Source: an uncultured Oscillospiraceae bacterium (lineage in GTDB: Bacteria > Bacillota_A > Clostridia > Oscillospirales > Oscillospiraceae). From it: DNA of 29,140 nucleotides. Position numbers and translations under genes: made by a program. Positions 24,004-29,140 of this stretch are shown here, piece after piece. The notes under the pieces were generated by a model. The model worked only from the letters and a program-made list of their open reading frames with translations, was not told the origin of the DNA and ran no database searches. Numbering within the stretch: the first letter of the stretch is position 1; every line of letters starts with the position of its first letter. Where the stretch lies: the NCBI GenBank assembly GCA_910579155.1, contig CAJTTS010000041.1:1-29140 (forward strand). The letters run 5' to 3'.

Positions 24004-24786
24004 TCAGAACAGCGCGTTGAATTGGGATACGATATCGTCGCAGTTCTCATGGACGACCATCATAACATAATTCCCGTTGGAAACCACGCGGGAATTGTTT
24101 TCCCACATTTCCGTGGGACCGGGATACCAGGCTCCGCCCGGGCCATCGCCATCGCCCACCATATAGTCGATCCGGGCCTGGAAGACGGCCTTCACCGCAG
24201 CCACATCGGCGCTGTCCTTCACCTGCACCAGGCCGAACTCGCCGTTGTTCATGGACATCATGCAGATGTAAACCAGGCACTGCTCGGTGTCGATCCCGGT
24301 CAGGCCGGTATAGTAGCCGTCCAACAGCTCGCTGCCCGCCAGCTCCAGGAAACCGAACTCATACTGGCCCGTCACGCTGGTATAGAAGGCCGCCAGATCC
24401 ACCCCGGCGGCGGGAGTAGGCTCCGGGGTCGGCGTGGGCTCCGGGGTAGGCGCGGGAGTGGGCGTCGGCTTCGGGGTGGGCGCGGGGGTAGGCGTCGGTT
24501 TCGGAGTGGGCGCGGGCGTCGGCTTCGGAGTGGGCGCGGGCGTCGCCGAGGCCTGGGAGGGCGCGTCCGTGGGCTCCACGGACGGCTCCTCAGAGGGCGC
24601 CACCGACGGCTCCCCGCTGGGGACGGGGGAGGGGTCGGGCAGCGGGGTTAGGGTCTGGACGGGCTCGGTGGTGGACTCGGCCGGGTCGGAGGGGATCACG
24701 GTCTCCTTGGAACCGGAATCGCTGCAGGCGCACAGCATGGCCAGCAGCATGGCGGCGGAGAGGGACAGGGCAAGGACACGTTTCAT
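24004..24786 (-). CDS. DUF4358 lipoprotein with long Pro/Thr-rich linker
   Basis: 260 residues. The signal '[21 protein letters not shown]' ends at lipobox Cys21. Then a low-complexity linker of about 100 residues follows, first Ser/Glu/Pro/Thr-rich and then regular [12 protein letters not shown] repeats (about 82-126), likely spanning the cell wall. The C-terminal DUF4358 domain is at about 130-260: '[20 protein letters not shown]', 'YYTGLTGID', '[31 protein letters not shown]', '[18 protein letters not shown]' and 'IVSQFNALF'. It is a close paralogue of the next two genes upstream. Position beside MBOAT and DHHW genes suggests a role at the cell surface in the same process. Function unknown. 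Confidence 0.85.
   Translation of the reverse strand: MKRVLALSLSAAMLLAMLCACSDSGSKETVIPSDPAESTTEPVQTLTPLPDPSPVPSGEPSVAPSEEPSVEPTDAPSQASATPAPTPKPTPAPTPKPTPTPAPTPKPTPTPAPTPEPTPTPEPTPAAGVDLAAFYTSVTGQYEFGFLELAGSELLDGYYTGLTGIDTEQCLVYICMMSMNNGEFGLVQVKDSADVAAVKAVFQARIDYMVGDGDGPGGAWYPGPTEMWENNSRVVSNGNYVMMVVHENCDDIVSQFNALF
24412..24545. repeat. Coding minisatellite (TPAPTPKP repeats)
   Basis: Degenerate repeats of about 24-30 bp built from GGCGTCGGCTTCGGGGTGGG-like units encode the Pro/Thr linker. Such DNA expands and contracts easily, so linker length probably varies between strains. Confidence 0.75.
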
Positions 24787-24816
24787 TTTTCTTTACACTC
24801 CTCGTTATTTTACGGC

Positions 24817-25329
24817 TCAGGAAAACAGCGCGTTAAATTCCTCAACGATGGCGGCGCTGTTTTCCTGGCATACCAACATCACATAACTTCCGTGGTCGGC
24901 CAATTTGGCGTTGTGCTGCCACAGCTCGACCTCCTCGGGATAATTGTTCGGGCCTTCCGTGGTCTTAGCGTCGATGCGGGCCTGGAAAATCTCCTTCACC
25001 TTGGCGGCATCCTCGGCGCTCTTGGCTTGGGCCAAGGCGAACTCACCGCTGCTGAAGGAAACCATACTCATATAGATCTCCAACTGCTCCAGCTCCAGAT
25101 CGGTCAGGCCGGGATAATAGTTGCCCAGCATCTGAGCCATCAGCTCGCCCATCTCCTCATCCTTGGGGTCAACGCGCTCCAGGAAGCCGGAAAATTCATA
25201 GTTCTCCTGAATGGTTTGGGCAAACGCGGCCAGGTCCACCTGCTTCTCCTCTTCGTTCTTGCTCCCACAGGCAGACAGCAGGGACAGGCACAGCGCCGCG
25301 GCGGCGCAAAGGGCAATCATTCGTTTCAT
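24817..25329 (-). CDS. DUF4358 lipoprotein (short form)
   Basis: 170 residues with lipobox 'LLSAC' (Cys21) and almost no linker before the DUF4358 domain: '[21 protein letters not shown]', '[52 protein letters not shown]', '[19 protein letters not shown]', '[12 protein letters not shown]'. It aligns over its whole domain with the downstream paralogue. The 30-base gap to that gene indicates co-transcription. Unlike its neighbour it would stay close to the membrane. Function unknown. Confidence 0.85.
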   Translation of the reverse strand: MKRMIALCAAAALCLSLLSACGSKNEEEKQVDLAAFAQTIQENYEFSGFLERVDPKDEEMGELMAQMLGNYYPGLTDLELEQLEIYMSMVSFSSGEFALAQAKSAEDAAKVKEIFQARIDAKTTEGPNNYPEEVELWQHNAKLADHGSYVMLVCQENSAAIVEEFNALFS

Positions 25330-25366
25330 TGTTTTGGTTCTCCTTTTTCATAATAGAATTGCGTGC

Positions 25367-25583
25367 TTACTCAAACAGGGCGTTGAAATCCTCCACGATC
25401 TGCCCGTCGTCCTCGCCGCACACCAACATCACATAGTTTCCCTTCACTGCAACCTGGGCGTGGTTGGTCCACAGCTCGGTGGGGCCGGGATAGAAAGCCC
25501 CGCCGGGGCTCTCCCCCTGTACAGGCGGGCAGCAGGGAGAGGGTAAGGATGGCAGCCAGAGCCGCGCAGACGGTCTTTTTCAT
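25367..25583 (-). pseudogene. Third DUF4358 lipoprotein gene, broken by internal deletion and frameshift
   Basis: The start encodes an intact lipoprotein signal 'MKKTVCAALAAILTLSLLPAC'. Immediately after, in a shifted frame, comes the end of a DUF4358 domain: 'GGAFYPGPTELWTNHAQVAV', 'GNYVMLVCGEDDGQIVEDFNALFE' and TAA at 25369-25367. Compared with the two paralogues, roughly 100 middle codons are missing, with the junction near 25510-25516. The reading frame starting at the ATG instead runs on as unrelated 70 residues. It is therefore a dead copy, probably formed by a deletion inside the tandem array. A sequencing or assembly error is possible but would not explain the missing middle. Confidence 0.85.
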
Positions 25584-25634
25584 TCTTTTACTTCCTCCTC
25601 AGAACACAGAACCGCTCTGAGGGCGCCCCCCGCC

Positions 25635-26252
25635 CTAGCGGTTCTCGATGTGGCTCCTGATGCGCTGGGTAATCATATCCAGCGCCACCAGGTTGTGCCC
25701 GCCGGCCAGCACCACGATGTCGGCGTACTGGCGCGAGGGCTGGACAAACTGCTCATGCATGGGCTTGACGGTAGTGAGGTATTGGTTGATTACCGAATCC
25801 AGCGACCGGCCCCGCTCCTTCACGTCCCGGAGGATGCGGCGGAGTATGCGCACGTCGGCGTCGGTATCCACGAAAATCTTGACATCCATCAGATCCCTCA
25901 GGGCCTTGTCGGCAAAAATGAGGATTCCCTCCACAATAACCACCTTGGTAGGCCGCACCTCCACCGTCTCCTCCGAGCGGTTGTGGATGGAGTAGTCGTA
26001 CACCGGGCAGCGGATAACCTCCCCCGCCGCCAGCCGCTTCAAGTCGGCCACCATCAGGTCGGTGTCGAACGCGTCAGGGTGGTCGTAGTTCAGCGCCGCC
26101 CGCTCCTCATAGGTCATGCCGACATGCCTTTTATAATAGTTGTCGTGGTAGACCACAGACACATGCGGCCCAAAAGCGTCCTGGAGCCTGCGGGTCAGCG
26201 TAGTCTTGCCCGAGCCGGTTCCCCCGGCGATGCCGATTATCATGGTGCTCAT
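25635..26252 (-). CDS. udk: Uridine kinase
   Basis: 205 residues. Walker A 'GGTGSGKTT' (10-18), 'YHDNYYK', 'YDHPDAFDTDLM', 'VRPTKVVIVEGILIF' and 'RDVKERGRSLDSVINQYLTTVKPMHEQFVQPSR' are standard uridine kinase motifs. The enzyme phosphorylates uridine and cytidine in pyrimidine salvage, cytosolic. The ATG at 26252 is chosen over a longer reading because GGGAGGG lies 9 bases upstream and the protein then begins at the P-loop strand. A minus-strand extended -10 (TGG-TACAAT, 26291-26283) lies 30 bases upstream of that start. Stand-alone gene. Confidence 0.95.
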   Translation of the reverse strand: MSTMIIGIAGGTGSGKTTLTRRLQDAFGPHVSVVYHDNYYKRHVGMTYEERAALNYDHPDAFDTDLMVADLKRLAAGEVIRCPVYDYSIHNRSEETVEVRPTKVVIVEGILIFADKALRDLMDVKIFVDTDADVRILRRILRDVKERGRSLDSVINQYLTTVKPMHEQFVQPSRQYADIVVLAGGHNLVALDMITQRIRSHIENR

Positions 26253-26282
26253 CAAAGTCGCCCTCCCCCGTGCATTCTCTAT

Positions 26283-26291
26283 ATTGTACCA
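26283..26291 (-). promoter_or_regulatory. Extended -10 promoter for udk
   Basis: TGG followed by TACAAT on the minus strand, with no clear -35 box. The position, about 30 bases before the chosen start, supports the shorter protein. Confidence 0.5.
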
Positions 26292-26523
26292 TATCAGGAA
26301 CATCTTAGCACACACGGGGAAAAACCGCAACCATTTCCCAGTCCTCACCGGGCCCGTATATCATACCCCGGAGGGACGCAAAAGGTTGCGCCGGCGGGTG
26401 AAATTTTTTCCCGGCGGCCTTCCCCGGCCTGGAAAAAAACTGAAAAAGCCGATGAAAAGCCTCCAGTTAGGCAAAGTGACAGCAAAAAACGGTAAAAACT
26501 TGACAGCTTCGCCACATTTTCTC

Positions 26524-26552
26524 TTGCTATTTTTTTGTCAAGCGGCTATAAT
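26524..26552 (+). promoter_or_regulatory. Promoter of trmL
   Basis: TTGCTA (26524-26529), 17-bp spacer and a perfect TATAAT (26547-26552), 32 bases before the start codon. Confidence 0.7.
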
Positions 26553-26584
26553 GTGCATGATTGAGGAAGGATTTTGGAAATAGT

Positions 26585-27070
26585 ATGGTCAACATCGTTT
26601 TAGTGGAGCCTGAAATTCCGCAAAATTGCGGCAATATCGCCCGCACCTGCGCCGCTACCTACAGCCGTCTGCACCTGGTGGAGCCCCTGGGCTTCGACAT
26701 CAGCGAGAAGTCGGTGCGCCGGGCAGGCCTGGACTACTGGCCCATGGTCGATCTGACCGTGTACACCAGCCTGGAAGACCTGTTTGAGAAAAACAGGGTG
26801 GCCGACCTGTGGCTGGCCACCACCAAGGCCCCTCAGGATTATTCCCAGGCTTCGTTCCGGGACGGCTGCTGGCTGTTCTTCGGGAAAGAGACCGCCGGAC
26901 TGCCGGAATGGTTCCGCCTTACTCACCGGGACCGCTGCATCCGCATCCCCATGCGCGCCGACGCCCGCAGCCTGAACCTGTCCAATTCGGTGGCCGTGCT
27001 GGCCTACGAGGCCCTCAAGCAGCAGGGCTTCCCCGGGTTGAGCGGGACGGGGGAAATGGCGTCAACATAA
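26585..27070 (+). CDS. trmL: tRNA (cytidine(34)/uridine(34)-2'-O)-methyltransferase
   Basis: 161 residues, the usual TrmL length. All three SPOUT motifs are present: 'EIPQNCGNIARTCAAT' (10-25), 'LFFGKETAGLPEW', and 'IPMRADARSLNLSNSVAVLAYEAL', which forms the knot binding S-adenosylmethionine. It methylates the ribose of the wobble base in tRNA-Leu. ATG 26585 is chosen; a TTG at 26561 would add eight unlikely residues. It lies just upstream of pgk (50-base gap), but their functions are unrelated. Confidence 0.92.
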   Translation: MVNIVLVEPEIPQNCGNIARTCAATYSRLHLVEPLGFDISEKSVRRAGLDYWPMVDLTVYTSLEDLFEKNRVADLWLATTKAPQDYSQASFRDGCWLFFGKETAGLPEWFRLTHRDRCIRIPMRADARSLNLSNSVAVLAYEALKQQGFPGLSGTGEMAST

Positions 27071-27120
27071 ATTCAAATCCGTCACTTCAAGTTGTAAGAA
27101 ATGAAAGGAGTTAGAACACC

Positions 27121-28401
27121 ATGAACTACAACAAGAAGACTGTCAAGGACGTCGATGTCAAGGGCAAGAAGGTATTGCTGCGCTGCGACTTCAACGTGCC
27201 CATGGCCAAGGATGGCAGCGGCGTCATCACCGACGACAAGCGCATCCGCGCCGCCCTGCCCACCATCCAGTATCTCCTGGACCAGGGCGCGGCGGTCATC
27301 GCCTGCTCCCACATGGGCAAGCCGGTGGCCACCTTCGACTCCTACAAGAAAAAGCAGTTGGAGAAGGGTAAGGACGAGGCCTCCATCACTGAGGAAAAGT
27401 GGAAGAAGTCCCTGGCCGAGCTGCGTATGGAGCCTGTGGCCGCCCGCCTGGGCGAGCTGCTGGGCAAGCCGGTGATCCTGGCTGACGACGTGGTGGGCCC
27501 CGACGCCCAGGCCAAGGCTGCGGCCCTGAAGGGCGGCGAAATCATGCTGCTCCAGAACACCCGCTTCGAGAAGGGCGAGACCAAGAACGATCCTGAGCTG
27601 GCCAAGAAGATGGCCGGTCTGGCCGGGGCGGACGGCGTGTACGTGTCCGACGCCTTCGGCGCCGTCCACCGCGCCCACGCCTCCACCGCCGGCGTGGCGG
27701 CCCACCTGCCCGCCGTCTCCGGTTTCCTGATCCAGAAGGAGCTGGACTTCATCGGCGGCGCCCTGGCCAACCCCAAGCGGCCCCTGGTGGCCATCCTGGG
27801 CGGGTCCAAGGTGTCCTCCAAGATCGGTGTCATCAACAACCTGCTGGAGATCGCCGACACCATCATCATCGGCGGCGGCATGGCCTACACCTTCTCCGCC
27901 GCTCAGGGCGGCAAGGTGGGCGACTCCCTGCTGGAGGCCGACTGGAAGGACTACGCCAACGACATGGTGAAGAAGGCTGCGGACAAGGGCGTCAAGCTGC
28001 TGCTGCCTGTGGACACCGTGATCGCCGACAAGTTCGCCCCCGACGCCAACAGCCAGGTGGTCAAGGCCGGCGAGATCCCCGACGGCTGGCAGGGCCTGGA
28101 CATCGGTCCCGAGACCGTGAAGCTGTACTGTGACGCCGTGGCCGACGCGGGCACCGTCATTTGGAACGGCCCCATGGGCGTGTTCGAGTTTGACAAGTTC
28201 GCCGTGGGCACCAAGGCCGTGGCCGAGGCCCTCAGCAAGACCAGCGCCATCACCATCATCGGCGGCGGCGACAGCGCGGCGGCTGTGCAGCAGCTTGGTT
28301 ACGCCGACAAGATGACCCACATCTCCACCGGCGGCGGCGCCTCCCTGGAGTTTATGGAGGGCAAGGAGCTGCCTGGAGTTGCTTGCTTACTGGATAAGTA
28401 A
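27121..28401 (+). CDS. pgk: Phosphoglycerate kinase
   Basis: A 426-residue glycolytic enzyme converting 1,3-bisphosphoglycerate and ADP to 3-phosphoglycerate and ATP. Motifs: '[12 protein letters not shown]', 'ACSHMGKP', '[10 protein letters not shown]', '[16 protein letters not shown]', '[12 protein letters not shown]', '[19 protein letters not shown]' and '[11 protein letters not shown]'. It is about 25-30 residues longer than most bacterial enzymes because of a Lys/Glu-rich stretch after 'HMGKP' (about 72-100), a surface loop seen in some Clostridia. GAAAGGAG precedes the ATG. A 9-bp stem covers the stop codon (28383-28405). Upstream of tpiA in the same direction. Confidence 0.96.
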   Translation: MNYNKKTVKDVDVKGKKVLLRCDFNVPMAKDGSGVITDDKRIRAALPTIQYLLDQGAAVIACSHMGKPVATFDSYKKKQLEKGKDEASITEEKWKKSLAELRMEPVAARLGELLGKPVILADDVVGPDAQAKAAALKGGEIMLLQNTRFEKGETKNDPELAKKMAGLAGADGVYVSDAFGAVHRAHASTAGVAAHLPAVSGFLIQKELDFIGGALANPKRPLVAILGGSKVSSKIGVINNLLEIADTIIIGGGMAYTFSAAQGGKVGDSLLEADWKDYANDMVKKAADKGVKLLLPVDTVIADKFAPDANSQVVKAGEIPDGWQGLDIGPETVKLYCDAVADAGTVIWNGPMGVFEFDKFAVGTKAVAEALSKTSAITIIGGGDSAAAVQQLGYADKMTHISTGGGASLEFMEGKELPGVACLLDK

Positions 28402-28560
28402 GCAACTCGGGGTCCCCGCACAAGCGGTTCTCAGCTTTTGTGGGGAGAGGAGGAGCAGCGAAATGATCTGGCTTTCGCCATAGGCGGAAGCGAAGGATAT
28501 GGAGCTTGCTCCGACGAGGCTTGCCTGCTCGACGCTTAATCAGTCCTTTTCAAATAAAAG
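28402..28560 (+). other. Structured non-coding segment between pgk and tpiA
   Basis: No gene, but a run of hairpins: CCCCGCACAA with TTGTGGGG (28414-28445, two-base bulge), a 9-bp stem with an ATA loop (28471-28491, one G-T pair), and the short palindrome GGAGCTTGCTCC (28501-28512). The arrangement looks like a dispersed intergenic repeat or an mRNA processing element. None is followed by a T run, so termination is unlikely. Confidence 0.5.
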
Positions 28561-28575
28561 AAGGGAGTTCAACAA

Positions 28576-29140
28576 ATGAACCTCAAGTACCGCAAGACGA
28601 TCATTGCCGGCAACTGGAAGATGAACAAAACGCTCACCGAGACCAAGGCCTTCGCCGAGGCGATCAAGCCCCAGCTCGGCCGCCACAAGTGGTGCGAGGT
28701 GGTGCTGTGCGTCCCCGGCGTGAACATCCCCGGTGCGGTCCGCCTGTTCAAGGACACCCGCGTGGCCATCGGCGGCGAGACCTGCCACTATGAGGCCAGC
28801 GGCGCTTTCACTGGCGAGGTCACCGTGGAGATGCTCAAGGACGTGGGCGCCAAGTACGTCATCATCGGCCACTCCGAGCGCCGCCAGTACTATAACGAGA
28901 CCGACTTCACCGTCAACAAAAAGGTCCATGCCGCCCTGGAGGCCGGCCTTCGCCCCATCGTGTGCGTGGGCGAGAGCCTGGAACAGCGTGAGCTGGGCGT
29001 TACCGAGGAACTCATCTCCTATCAGGTAAAGGTGGCCCTGGCCGGCCTGAACGAGACCCAGGTCCGCCGGGTGGTCATCGCCTACGAGCCCATCTGGGCC
29101 ATCGGCACCGGCAAGACCGCCACCGCCGAGCAGGCCGGCG
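28576..29140 (+). CDS. tpiA: Triosephosphate isomerase (3' end outside window)
   Basis: The first 188 residues of about 250. 'AGNWKMNK' gives Asn13 and Lys15, 'IIGHSERR' gives the catalytic His99, and '[15 protein letters not shown]' gives the catalytic Glu171; 'EASGAFTGE' and 'PIVCVGE' are also standard. It interconverts dihydroxyacetone phosphate and glyceraldehyde 3-phosphate. AAGGGAG lies 7-9 bases before the ATG. It follows pgk, a common glycolytic gene order. Confidence 0.96.
   Translation, partial: MNLKYRKTIIAGNWKMNKTLTETKAFAEAIKPQLGRHKWCEVVLCVPGVNIPGAVRLFKDTRVAIGGETCHYEASGAFTGEVTVEMLKDVGAKYVIIGHSERRQYYNETDFTVNKKVHAALEAGLRPIVCVGESLEQRELGVTEELISYQVKVALAGLNETQVRRVVIAYEPIWAIGTGKTATAEQAG

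Noticed and set aside
24412..24545. Possible CRISPR-like array
   Set aside because: Repeats are contiguous, degenerate, without unique spacers and lie inside a coding frame.
24434..24886. Gly/Val repeat protein on the plus strand
   Set aside because: It is the reverse reading of the Pro/Thr minisatellite of the DUF4358 lipoprotein.
27082..28320. Long minus-strand ORF opposite pgk
   Set aside because: Same reason: antisense low-complexity reading of a conserved gene.

Overview
The window looks like chromosome of a GC-rich gut Clostridia, probably Oscillospiraceae (Flavonifractor / Pseudoflavonifractor / Lawsonibacter-like). The basis is GC-rich coding DNA with strong AGGAGG-type ribosome sites, a complete HAAT-type (Liv) transporter operon, a LytTR-DUF3021 pair, DUF4358 lipoproteins, and mobilizable elements carrying large serine recombinases with TnpV/TnpW accessory proteins. 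The genus is an inference, not a read-out.

Layout. 1-930: a VOC-fold gene on the minus strand, then a GC-rich hairpin-rich stretch that looks like debris of a mobile element. 930-5730: a plus-strand acyl-CoA operon. Its first gene is a chimera: a piece of a serine recombinase joined in frame to the C-terminal part of an enoyl-CoA hydratase. Then come a family III CoA-transferase, an intact crotonase, a thiolase and a 3-hydroxyacyl-CoA dehydrogenase, so CoA activation, hydration, oxidation and thiolysis are encoded side by side. 5768-6110: an IS5-family remnant, a 19-bp tandem duplication and a terminator. About 6.3-12.6 kb: an integrative mobilizable element, with a serine recombinase, a TnpW-like protein, a MobV relaxase, a recognisable oriT, a BlaI-type repressor with two operators, an M56 (BlaR1-like) membrane peptidase without a penicillin-sensor domain, and a truncated tnpV. 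It ends beside a tRNA-Val(GAC) gene.

12.7-18.7 kb: tRNA-Val and a divergent SDR oxidoreductase share overlapping promoter elements. The livK-livH-livM-livG-livF operon for branched-chain or related amino-acid uptake follows, behind a consensus promoter. 18.8-20.1 kb: an AT-rich two-gene cassette (exported protein plus small membrane protein) of unknown function. 20.3-21.2 kb: LytTR regulator and DUF3021 membrane protein.

21.3-25.6 kb, minus strand: a surface-polymer acylation-type locus with an AlgI-like MBOAT, a DHHW (AlgJ/AlgX-like) protein and three tandem DUF4358 lipoprotein genes, the outermost broken by deletion and frameshift. 25.6-29.1 kb: housekeeping genes udk, trmL, pgk and the start of tpiA, with a structured non-coding segment between pgk and tpiA.

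The points most worth following up are the recombinase-crotonase chimera, the compact mobilizable element with its oriT and BlaI/M56 cargo, the MBOAT-DHHW-DUF4358 cluster, and the AT-rich cassette. No CRISPR array, rRNA or recognisable antiphage system was seen.
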